This document shows, in pieces, positions 13,284-24,500 of a stretch of 64,000 nt of DNA (the first letter of the stretch is position 1; every line of letters begins with the position of its first letter). The notes beneath the pieces are model-generated. The model was not told the origin of the DNA, did no database searches, and saw only the letters and a list, made by a program, of their open reading frames with translations. This DNA is from Phoronis australis (lineage: Eukaryota; Phoronida; Phoronidae), in contig NMRA01000297.1 of the NCBI GenBank assembly GCA_002633005.1, forward strand, positions 108,737 to 172,736, in the 5' to 3' direction. The position numbers and the translations under genes are program-made.

Positions 13284-13699
13284 TTGTAAATACACTGATT
13301 TATTAAAGTTTTGTGAGCCGTACCTGTATTGTACCTGTGTTGTACCTGTGTTATAAATATATAAATGACATACTTATGTGATGGAGTCTCAGTAATGTTG
13401 CTTGGAACAGGAGTCACTTGATAACTAAATGGAAAACAATAATGTTCATTTGTCAGTACTGGAAACTTTTTGGAAATCACGGTCCTGTTCAACAATGCTA
13501 CCAGCTTTAATATTGTGTATTTTGTCTATAGTATTTGGTCTTCTAAGAACTTATTGTAATTTTAGTACTTGGTGTGACAGGGCTTCATGAATAACCTGTT
13601 CCCTCGTTTTTGTGTTTTAAAACAGAAATTGAAATAAACTGTAGCAGTGAGTGTCAATAATGCTGTTCACATTGAAACGATTCAATGATACACTGATTG

Positions 13700-14490
13700 A
13701 AGATTTTGTTGCAAGGTTGAGTGCATGTTCAAAGTTATGAGCATTTTACCACACACTCCTCAAATTACTATATCATTACGTCTGACCACGCCCTGGCTGT
13801 CATTTAGTGCAGTACTCCATGTCTCATCACTGAGTCACTGAAAATATTCATTTTAGTTAATGCGTCAAATATGCAGGCGTTTTCCATATGACACCATAGT
13901 TTTCATTTTGTCGAATAGCTTAGCTCAACTTGGGGTTACTGTAATGTAAATTTGGATAGTCGCACCAGGGACGATGGGTGGCATTTTTCATTTTTTTGGA
14001 TCGATATGGGTGCCATATTAAGCCAATAAGTTCGGAATGACAACTTCTATGAAAGAAATTCCTTTAAGATTTACACAATGGTAGCACGTCTTACTAAATT
14101 CAACGTCTTCTTTTAACTACACTTGCGCACATTTAGGCCGATGCGCCTACATTCGAATGTATGCCTATATTCGGAATCTGGTGTATGCACTTATTAGTGA
14201 ACCAACTGCATGGTTAAAGCCATTCTTGAAATTGATGCTCTGGTGCACACCATCTTTTAAACAAACAGACCGAGATGTCACCCACTTAATGCAGTGAAGA
14301 TTTTGTCAGTGATGTGGCTCACTACGCCATACTTGTAGTTAATATGTAAATCAGATTCAGCAGTTACCTGCGGGAAATTGCACGCTATATACTGGGAGTT
14401 TCCAAAAGTCGTATCCCTCAAAGAGTCACCAAATGAACGATCATTCAAAAGAAGCAACTTACTGGAACCTGATTTTGTAAACTGTGTGCT
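13700..14490. other. intergenic, nothing recognised
   Basis: AT-rich sequence after the CFAP43 3' end, with no open frame showing family motifs and no clear inverted repeat. Confidence 0.5.
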
Positions 14491-14494
14491 TTGC

Positions 14495-14775
14495 ATACAG
14501 AGGGCAAGTAACCGGGCTGCACGCTTGCGCTGCCGTCTTTGTCTGTGAAGGGCTAACCATCCTGCTGTGCACTTGCACTGCCATCTTTGCCTAGGGATGG
14601 CAGTCATCGGGCGGCTCACTTGCGCCTACGGCTTAGCCTGCAGCTTGTGTTGGATGAGAAGGGAAGTCATCCGGCTGCATGCGCACTCTCGGGTACGGCT
14701 TATTCTGTAACTTGTTCTTGGATGCGAAGGGCAAGTAATTCGGCTGCGCACTGGCGCTGTCGTCATACCCCGCAG
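14495..14775. repeat. degenerate tandem repeat, about 4 units of 65-75 bp
   Basis: Units share the sequence gggcaagtaaccgggctgca followed by cgcttgcgctgccgtc. They are GC-rich compared with the surrounding AT-rich DNA. The ORFs on both strands here are repeat translations. Confidence 0.65.
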
Positions 14776-15025
14776 CTGGATTTTGAAGTTACAGTCGTAT
14801 TTACATACTCGTATAATTATTTACTTTTTCAGTTACTTAGAAGATTACTTTCACTCTATATTTCATGCATGCGTCCATAATTCTCTGTAATTTCGCTATG
14901 ATTAGCATCAAATTCGTATACCTAAAAGTCCGGGGTATAAATTCAGTAACAAAACGTAACAACTTTTTAAAAAATGGTTGAAATTAAAAGATATGATGTA
15001 ACATATTTACAAGTGACATGCAGTA

Positions 15026-15301
15026 CATGCGCGCACCCAAGCTAAAGCATTGGGGGATTGAATTTTTCGGTGGGCAAACCTTTTAGTGAACGAGGACTAA
15101 AACAGAAGGGGGGCACTAGGTCCATGCCCACGAATTGTGCATCCGCGCCGACTTCCCGTGGGCTTTTGTTGACTTTTGTCTCATTTACTAGAACTTTTTG
15201 TTGCACTGGCGCGGACCTTTTTGCACAATTCGCCAAACTGGGGGGGGGGGGCTAGTTCGAGTCCACCGAGCCCCCCCCCCTTCGATCTGGGTGCCCCCAT
15301 G
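15026..15301. mobile_element. CATGCGCGC-family MITE, copy 1
   Basis: Terminal inverted repeats are catgcgcgcaccca on the left and tgggtgcccccatg on the right. The insertion is flanked by the 5-bp direct repeat cagta (15021-15025 and 15302-15306). Full-length relatives lie at 32076-32324 and 40784-40999. The inside has homopolymer G and C tracts and no coding capacity. Confidence 0.8.
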
Positions 15302-15404
15302 CAGTACCGCGGAGTCTATTACGTAATGGGAGTATGAATGGGGCGGAACCATTATTGGAATTCATGGGACAAATCATAACAAGCGAACTGCTATTTTACT
15401 GCAG

Positions 15405-17265
15405 TTGGATTTTGAAATGTTTTTAACTATAAACGCATCAGGCGGTAGGTATAATTTGATTAATTGTAAAATTTTTCAGGATAATGCTACGCTGTTTAGT
15501 GTGTATTTCCCAAACGAAATAAGAAAACAACTTGACTCAGTGGAGAGTTTGGGCAACGTAGTACTCAACAATACTCATGATAATAATATTCTATGCGCTG
15601 GTGAATTCAACTGTCCATTACCAGATTTGGACAAATTAGGTAAACTTGATTTTTCTGCAAAATTCTAAGTTATTCAAACAATTTAACAATTTGGATTTGC
15701 AACAACATCTTCAATGTATGGAGGGAAAAATCCTGGTATGATTAAGTACACATGGCGTGACAAAAATGGCATGTCAAAGTAGAATCGGCTATTGGCTGGT
15801 TCCCAGAACGTTCTTGACAAAACAGGTTGACATCATTAACGACTTCGTATTCTTGGACCACTCTGCCGTAATATTGACTGATACCTGCTATGGGTTGTCA
15901 TGGGGATGTGCAAAACATGAATTGTGATGTGGCAAACAATTAAGAAAAAGTTGAATTTCATACTGATATTTCACATTGTGTCACAATATAGAATTGAGGG
16001 AGAGCTGTCATTGAATGTTGTAGTAGAATACTAGAATAACTCGACTTAGTAGCAGCGTTGTGTTGTGTGGACTGTCTCGGTCCGCCAGGGAGATGGTTGT
16101 ATTCAGTAACTAAGTGTGGAACACTCAATTACACTAGTAAAGCAACTGGGAGTTAAGCAAGATGAGGACTTGCATTATTAGACAAGTGAATGGATTTATA
16201 TACAAGTTACAAATATGTGGGTTGCATGCACGAAACTTTACGATTCAAGATCCTACAGGGAATAACAGGAGGAAACTCTAAAACTTTCACAAGAATCATT
16301 TGAACTATTCTGTTGTGTTTGCCATACATGTATATGGTAATAGTCAGCTGTAACAAGGCAATGATTCTGTGAATGCCGGGTGAGAATTTTACGCGTTTGA
16401 CACGCTGTAATACGCGTCAAAATTGCCACGCTAGCGTGTAAAACGTGTAATGACATGCTAGCGTGTCAAACGTGTAAAATTTTACACGTTAGCGTGTCCA
16501 ACGTGTAATAACGTGCCACGCTAGCGTGTCAAACGTGTAAAATTTGCCACGCTAGTGGGTCAAACAGGTAAAATTTGCCACGCCAGCATATCAAACGTGT
16601 AAAATGTGACACGGCAGCGTGTCAAACGTGTAAAATTTGACACGCTGGCGTCCAATAGCTTCCGAAGATGTGAGTAGCCGAAACTGTCAAGGTACAGCGT
16701 TTTTGCTTGGTTATGTCATTAAGAATTAATCTATGTGTTCTGTACCAACCTTATTTAGTGAATGATGAATTTATTCTTACTCAGCATGCTGAGGAGACAA
16801 CTCGGCGTAATTTGGAAGCTATTGTGGAAGTTCTGAGTAAATATGCAAAAATGTCCGGTTCGAGGTTAAACTATACCGAAACAAATGTTATTTGGATGGA
16901 CAGTAAAAAAGTCTGTAAAGATGTTTTCCATCATGCAAGATGGAAGTTAGAATGGGGCATAACCGAATGTAAGATGCTAGGTATCAATTTCAGTGTTAAA
17001 AATTATTGAAGTCGATTACATTGAGAAGTGTAGTTAATTAATACATACATGCACGGCCAAAAATTCCCTTTTAATATCCGAATTTTAAACTACACGTCAG
17101 TATGTAAAATGGTGTATGGAATTATTTGCTAAGATATAAGTTTGCCTATTGCCCAAAAAGATTTCAAGAGGAAGGGTATAACTTTGAAAGTGACGAGTGG
17201 AAAAAATTGTGTTGTCACTTTGTGTACACTACATTTTAAAGTTACAAAGAATACTTGCGACGAAC
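15405..17265 (+). mobile_element. decayed non-LTR retrotransposon (LINE): endonuclease and reverse transcriptase fragments
   Basis: The open frame 15405-15668 carries ILCAGEFNCPLPDLDK, matching the GDFNC motif of apurinic-type LINE endonucleases (second residue changed). The following 200 bp in broken frames continue that domain. At 16707-17009 an open frame has YAKMSGSRLNYTETNVIWM then CKMLGINFSV, the region following the reverse-transcriptase catalytic motif in L1/Tx1-like elements. Around 17190-17250 WKKL..F..TF.KVTKNT resembles the downstream linker. The two parts are separated by a minisatellite and by missing RT sequence, so the copy is dead. Clade is uncertain. Confidence 0.65.
16384..16655. 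repeat. minisatellite, about 8 units of 31-38 bp
   Basis: The unit is close to acgctagcgtgtcaaacgtg followed by taaaatttgcc. Each unit contains short palindromes (acacgctagcgtgt type), so strong local hairpins are expected. It lies between the endonuclease and RT pieces of the LINE relic. Confidence 0.85.
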
Positions 17266-17399
17266 TCTTTTCTTAAAAAAAATAATTTCGTGGACTCTCA
17301 TTTATGTACGTTCTGTTGACAAAAGATGTTATATATCCGAAAATTTCAGTGGTCCATTTTTGTTGTTTTATTTACGTATATTGATTTTACTTTTCGACA

Positions 17400-17466
17400 C
17401 ACGTGTATCCGTTAGAGGATCTGGATCGCCTCTTTTAGTTTCAGATTTTGTTTTCTTTCGTTATTG
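17400..17466 (-). repeat. dispersed repeat, copy 1 (inverse orientation)
   Basis: The reverse complement (ctgaaactaaaagaggcgat, ccagatcctctaacg) matches 44391-44492 and 48448-48550, which lie in the + orientation. Nature unknown; non-coding. Confidence 0.6.
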
Positions 17467-17469
17467 AAC

Positions 17470-20400
17470 TACTCAAAAATCTTAATTGTGCCATCTGTCT
17501 TGCTCCAAATTTTCAAGAAATTGGTAAACTTTAAGTTGTATTTCACTTTTCCAGAAAGCTTCTGGTTTTAGCTTTGAATGTTAAAGATATATTTCATAGA
17601 CTAGCGATCTAAATAGAAGTAACAAAATCAATTCCCACACACTCGTCTCGAAGATTCCCTTGTTGCGATTGGAAGAAATTAAAAGGCCACTTGTCATTGC
17701 CTTAAAGAGTCTCATTTTTAACGGGTTGGGGGCGGGGGGGGGGGGGNNNNNNNGGGGCAGAATATGTCAAAAGTTTTTGAAACTCATTGTTCATGCTGAC
17801 ACATTGGATGACACGTTCAGTCATGGTGTGCACACGTTTGAAATGTCATTATTTTGTGTCTTTGAGTGACCTGTTTCAGTTTAGATGTTGAAGCAATCAA
17901 GAAATATCCTATTTTAAGAGGACTGCTTAAGACAATTTACAGTGAATCACACAGCTGCAGACTCACGCCCAGCTTATCTTTACATCAGTGTCGTCCAAAG
18001 GCGCCCTAAAGAGTGCTTTTCAACTTTTCAAACATAAGCCATGTTACTGAAACTGGATCACCCATTGCTTCAATTAATTAGTCATTTTTGTGTCTTTCCT
18101 TTTCATAACAGAGAATTTTCGTAAAACCGTGTTCTCTCACCGTAAGACATTTTCTGGAAATTAGTCCTTGGCAAACAGATGGTACGCATGTACTAAAACT
18201 ATTTTTATTTTTTTATCTTATTGACCTTGACCAAGGTTCGCACATCACTGCGCCCCGCAAACGTCAGTTGTCGGTCAACCTCTTCTCGGCTCAGAACAAG
18301 CGAAGATCTAAATACTACGCTGCAATATGAGCGATTGCGGTGAGCTTATTACCTGCACAAAATGTTTGTTGAGAAGATAACCAGGGCTTGTTTCGTTGTG
18401 TGTGTGTGCGCGTGAGTGTGAGCGGGTGTGTGTGCGTGCCCGTGTGTATAATACATGCGTCAGTGCGCTATGCGGCCAGATGCGCCTAGTTCAGACGGTT
18501 CATGCCCATGTAGCGTGTGCTGCGGTGTGAAGTTATAAACCTGGAGAGGTTGAGGCGATGGGTAAATTGACAAAAACAGTCGATCAGCCTAATGCCTGCA
18601 TTTTATTCTACTCCACACGATCCACTGTCGTATACAATACACTCTAACTGTGAGGTTTTGAAATATGGTGTGGCTGTCTGCCTGACTACGTCACATTTTG
18701 CTGATCGTGTGTGTAGGTCAGGGTTGGATGTCTGGCCTGATTATGTTCATGTTGGCCTCCCTCAAGGAATGTTCTGACAAAGAGTCACGGATTTTGTATT
18801 ACTGGCCTTCCTGACACCATCCACCCCGAATTTTTCTTATATGCCGGTGTTACCGCAGTCTTGTTTCCTAATCTGATAAGAATAATCATGGCTACTCATT
18901 GCAAATACTCTGAGGTAGATCAACTGTGTCCTCGTGGGCATGGAATTAATTAATTTCAAGCTTAAAACAATTCCTCAAATCTAACAAATCCTTTTTCAGT
19001 TTACACTGACCCCCATTTTGACCCCAGCCATTGGACGGCTGTTTGAATTGCGGCATTTTGCAGTCGCACATACACTTCATAAGTCCGTTTAATCATACCG
19101 AGGAATCATTAAAATCATTTTTCAAATAGATGGCTCTTTGACTACAACGAACAACTGAGGTCTGGCAGAACACAATTCCTCCATCCTGCAGTCAATCCTT
19201 CACGAGAACAACGCTTCCACAACTTGAATTCTCTTGAATACGTTTGCATATCACGAATTGTGCGTTTGTTTAGAACAGCAGCACAGAGTAGTGGGAAGTT
19301 GTACAGGCTGTCTATAAACCTCGCTATTCAAGCCCGCCCGTAGACTTATCTCCACTGGACTGCCGGTTTTGCTGCCTGTGGTTTACCAGGTACGAAAACG
19401 GAGATGTTCGGTACGCAGTACAAAAAAGTAGTGGAAGACATTATGTTGTAGTGGGCTGTCATAACAACCAGAAGAAGCTATACGCGTGGAAGTAATCAAT
19501 TTGTAGGGAACATGGCGAAAAACGTCAAGATTGCCCGTGTTTGCCGCCGTTCAAGATGTTTTGTATTCCCAAGAACTAAATAAGCGGGAGAGAATGGTTA
19601 CGTGCAATAAATAGAAATCAGTGCGATAAAAATTAAACACTTCTCTGCAATTTAAGAAAGGTGGGTCAAGTGTAACTTTGTGCTTAAAATACAATGTTGA
19701 CAGTTCTCAAACATTGATGACAGCCGAGTGAGTAGATAACTGACTGAGTAACAAACCTGGTGTGGAGGTGAGCAGAACTACAGACTAAAATATATGAACA
19801 AGTCCTACATTTATAACAATGCGAGGTGGTTCAAATCGCTTTTTAATATGATTTGCGAGTTGATATCGTACCGGGATGGCGACCGGGTGCAAACCTTTTC
19901 CACTCCTATATGTATTATTGAGAGAAAAATAAACGTTTTGAGGACCGTTTTATGAAGTTTGTGTCAGATAAGATTTGAAATTTCCGTTGTTAGTGTTAAG
20001 TGTGAATATTTAGACACCGGGTATAAAATACAAAGAATTATACTGTTCGCGTTATCGCCATCTATTGTGGTTATTCGAGACTAGGAGATAAGTCATATGT
20101 TTTTCTCACTACTGTGAAATGTGTGCATGTATTAGGAGTCGGGAGTATGACAGGAATTTAAATAACTTGTGAAGGTGTTCATATTGATGTGTATTGTTGA
20201 AACACAATTTAACCAAAATGTTACCACTGCCAAGTATAAGCACCGCCCCCACGAACTCATATGGCATGAAAAGAGTCACCGGTCGGCATTGCGTATTCAA
20301 GTCTCGAGTCCTTCCCGAACGCATGTTCTGCCACCCAACTCACACATAACAACATATTGTTTTGAAGCAGCTTCCAGAGTGTTATCGCCAAATCATTATC

Positions 20401-20640
20401 AAAATTTCACAGTGTCAAAGCAATGCACCTGGTATTTTTATCTCATCCAGGGACTACTTGAAAAGTGCCATAAGAAAAGGTAGGTCAATGTCGACGCGAC
20501 GTCGTTAGCCGGTTCGATCATCAAACTTTCCCAAAATAGTTTAAAGTAATAAAATTGTAGCATTATAAATAACACTCAGCATGTAATCCGGTCCCAAAAG
20601 TAATATCTGGTACAAAAATGTTAATTATATGACACTCAGT
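17470..20640. other. intergenic, no gene recognised; 7-base assembly gap
   Basis: A 7-N gap at 17747-17753 interrupts a poly-G tract. A GT-rich stretch lies near 18397-18447. The segment 19134-19240 is a dispersed repeat related to 34830-34950. The 104-codon frame at 20169-20483 has no domain that I can name. The first exon and promoter of the PhyH gene may lie in this interval but could not be identified. Confidence 0.45.
19134..19240 (+). repeat. dispersed repeat shared with 34830-34950
   Basis: Both copies contain actgaggtct(g/a)gcagaac, then acaattcctccat, gcagtcaa and ggagaac-type strings. In one frame this reads LRSGRTQFLHPAVNPSRE, which looks like a coding remnant of a multicopy element. 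No parent protein could be named. Confidence 0.55.
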
Positions 20641-20641
20641 T

Positions 20642-20714
20642 CATGGGCGGTGCAGCACTCAGTGAAAAAAGTGGGGCTATAGTCCACCCAGCCCCCTATG
20701 GTGCGCCGCCCGTG
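20642..20714 (-). mobile_element. GGGCGGCGCA hairpin element, copy 1
   Basis: About 73 bp running from catgggcggtgcagcac to gtgcgccgcccgtg, ends inverted. It matches the reverse complement of 21280-21354 and of 45337-45405. Confidence 0.7.
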
Positions 20715-21036
20715 TAGTTTCATTTGCTAAATATTTCATCGTCTGCAACCCAGGCGCCGATTCCTCGGTAACTACAATGTTAAATATTATTGTTATTTAA
20801 TTATGTTCAAGAAATATTACAAGTTCAATGCACAATTACCGTTATTTTCATCTCTTTTCAAATAATAAATCGTTACATTTAAAACTGTTTCTTTTATTTG
20901 AGAAAATTTGTAACCTAATGCGCAAGTAGATACATATAGGATGTGATCCGTCACGTGAACAGTCTGGGTGAAGTATTTAAAAATCTGCCGAAAAAATGGA
21001 ACAAATTTAGGAATTCGAAGCGTATGGGATAAAAAC

Positions 21037-21165
21037 TATTACAGACACTCGGTAGACGTCTTGAATTACAAACCAATACCCACACTAGAAGACGTCTTGA
21101 ATTACAAACCAATACAGACACTGGAAGACGTCTTGAACTACGAACTATTACAGACGCTCTCCTAC
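21037..21165 (+). repeat. tandem repeat, 3-4 units of 39 bp
   Basis: The unit contains gaagacgtcttgaattacaa and accaatacagacact. A single matching unit occurs at about 39420-39460, the start of the duplicated PhyH segment, so the expansion is specific to this copy. Confidence 0.8.
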
Positions 21166-21279
21166 AGTTTTTTACTCCTACATCATTTTCTTTTAAATGG
21201 TGTCCTAATGGTTGGTTTTACAAACCTTTGGCAATTGATTATGATATACTATACAAATCATTTTTAAGCGTTTTGTGAT

Positions 21280-21354
21280 ATGGCGGCGCACCATAAGGGC
21301 CTGGGGGGCTATCGTCCCCCCCCTCCCACTTATTTCAGTGCTGCGCCGCCCATG
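21280..21354 (+). mobile_element. GGGCGGCGCA hairpin element, copy 2
   Basis: About 75 bp from ggcggcgcaccataag to gtgctgcgccgcccatg, with a C/G homopolymer core. It lies in inverse orientation to 20642-20714, so the two could also act as the ends of a 713-bp composite unit. Confidence 0.7.
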
Positions 21355-21533
21355 ATGAAAACAACGTGCCCTTTACATTTCTCAAACTGTACTTATTACC
21401 AATCAAAGGCGGTACGTCCCGTATACGCTCTTATGTATGATGACCGGTAATATTGCTGTATGGTGCCTAGGTGAGTCAGCCCTTGTGATGGGCCTGTCGT
21501 AACGTACACCTTGACCTTGATTGTTCATAGCAG

Positions 21534-24500
21534 GACCAAAGACCCGTTACCCTGCTGAAACAGACGAAGCGCACCCGGAAGTGTTTACTATTCCACCGCG
21601 ACAACCGGAAGAGAAGAAGCCTGGTCAATTGACTCCTGATCAAGTGAAAGACTTTTTTGAAAAGGTACAATTGAAAAAGTAGAAGCTTGTGCGGAGTAGT
21701 CAGGAAACGGGCTTACTTACAGTGTATTCGTTAAATTCATAATGTTGTTATACCTGTAGCTTTGGCACGAATTTTCATTAGCAGTGTATGCTGTCACGCA
21801 TTGTCTTGTACAATGCAATGAATTGTTCATCCATTACATCTGGCCTATGCTCATATAATATCATATAAAGAAATATTATGTGATTTATATACCTTTAAAA
21901 GTAATTCGAATTCTCTAGAATCTTTTGATGGGATGCTTATATCTAAATGTGCTTCCTACAGGGCTTTGTTCTTGTCCCCGACTTCTTCAAACCGGAGGAA
22001 CTTGACGCGGCGAGAGCAGCTGTGGTTGAAATGGTTGATGAATTCGCAAAATGGTTGCACAAGAATGGAAAAATACCCGGTATGAACACCACCGAGTCCA
22101 GTCGTTATTACGTAGTCAAAACTGTCAGAAGTATGCTGAACTTGAAAACGTGACACTGCTTTTTTAATAACCGGTATGAAGACTACTGAATCCCGTCGTT
22201 GTTATGTAGTCAAAGCTGTCAGAACTCACGATGCTGAACTTGAAAATACCTGGTATGGTCACTACTGAGTCCCGCCCTTATTACATGTATGTAGTCAAAA
22301 CTGTCAGGACTCGATGATGCTCATCTTGAAAACTGACTCCGCTTGTTTACCTCTTATCAGATTTTCCTTTTAGTCAACGAGGGGCAGAAATTTGAATGAT
22401 TCCAAAATAAGATTTGTTTTTATAGAACTATTCAATGAATACGGATTCGAGGAGCGTCTGACACACATAGACAACGCCTTCCCTGGATCTGCAGCTATAC
22501 TGAATAAGAAACAAGGATATCTGAAGCAGGTAATTAGATCTAGTGTAGATCAGTGATGTTCCGTGAATGTCTTGGTGCGTTCAGATTCAATATCAATTGA
22601 CTCCATTCGTAAATGTCTAACCTAAAAATCATGCATTTTATTACCACATCTGCCAAAACTTTACTATGGGACATCCTTTAACTCGACGCAATGGAAAGTC
22701 ACTATTTATCTCAGTAACCAACATCTTCAAGAAATTTATCTGAAAGCGGGTGCATGCCAGATTTTGTTCTTGCAAGCTGTTTCGTTTCTTTGTCTTTGTG
22801 TGGCAGTATATACATACTGCACGACAATTGTCACATAATGTGATTTTCATAGTATATTCTGATTTTGAAACAACACGGGAGTTTTAAGACTTGAGAGTAC
22901 GCAATGTGTAGGCTACTGGTGACTGATGACGTCTGTTGGGTGGTGAATGTAATCGCTACTGGTGACTAGTGCCGTCTGTTGGGTGGTGCATGCAGTCGTT
23001 AAATTGTAAGCCTAAACAAACTTTGCTCATTCTACATTGAAATACTACCCTTGACACCACAGCTGCCGTTGCTTTGTTCGCCAGAGGACAATTGTATTTT
23101 TCCATTAAAATCTCACATTTTTTTCATTAACGTCTCCTATAAATACTGACATCAATTTTTCCTAACTCTGGAGAATAGCGACTTCTGGACTTGGAAACAA
23201 CTCATGGGTCGTTTGCCTGAAATCATGTTCAGCGCACAAAGTGACCCAGTACGTAACGGACTACCTACATGTAACTGAATCATGCATAAATAATGTATTG
23301 TAAGTTCTTCCTAAGTTCAGAGGTCGCATCTAAATGTGCGGAAAATTCGAGACTGGTTTCACAATTGCAACTGATTCGTCAAAACTTATCGTTTTGTTAC
23401 AGGCCTTGCGTGACTTGTGGACAAACCCGCGACTGTTAAACGCAGTTGAACAACTGATTGGTCCCGACATCGCTGGACACCCAGTATGGAACCTGAGAAC
23501 TAAGAAACCACATCTCGAGTACGCTGTTGTACCTTGGCATCAAGGTAAGAAGTATCAAGTTGTTGGGTGGGCATATTTACTTTCGTACTGTCTCACCTTA
23601 CCTATGGTAACTTAATCACAAACATCTGCTATCTCTCACATATACACAGGATTTATGTATTCTTGCAGATCTACAAAATTAATCATTTATATATGAGCCT
23701 CCTACTAAAAAACTACTAAAAAACTCGCGTGTGCCTACATTCGCTACATTAAGGTCGTTGATAGTGTGTCCCAGGAGATTGAAATGAACTCCAATGGGGA
23801 CTGTCCTGTTGTACAGGACCGTCTGTCTATGGCCATTAATTCTCGTACGTACGATTACTTTAAGGCGGGTTGCCGGACATCCACTGGCAGACAAAGTGTG
23901 AGGCCGAGTTCATTGCCAGATTCAATACCCATGCCAAAGGTTTAAACAGATAAATAGGTTTTCTACGTCACTACAATAGACTACTGAGACTGCAGTAGTT
24001 ACAAACCCATTTCTCCTTAGGCCCTTGCTCTTATCATGCGTACCCCCACTGTTTCTTGTCATGGCCCATATTTTTCCTATTGCATGTTATGCATCACCAT
24101 GCGACCATCTGTACTACAATCTGTTTCTTGTCCTTGATAAAGAGCGCACCGCTCGAAACGTAGGGAACATTTTATTATAGTTTAGTACCGACACTCGTCG
24201 TTTTACTTTATAGTGTTTTACGTTCCTTTCTAAGTACATTTCCCATTTCGTACAGATGTCGGTTACCTTGACAACGATTCCTACAAAGTGTTACAACCTG
24301 CAGCGTGGATACCGCTGGTGGACGCTACAGAGGAAAACGGTTGCATGGAGGTAGGAAGGGACAGGGGACGGGTGTGTGGAGGTAAGGACAGGTGATGTGT
24401 GTATGGAGGTAGGAAGGGACAGGTGAAGTGTGTATGGAGGTAAGGACAAGTGATGTGTATGGAGGTAGAAAGGTACAGGTAATGAGTGTTTGCGGTGGGA

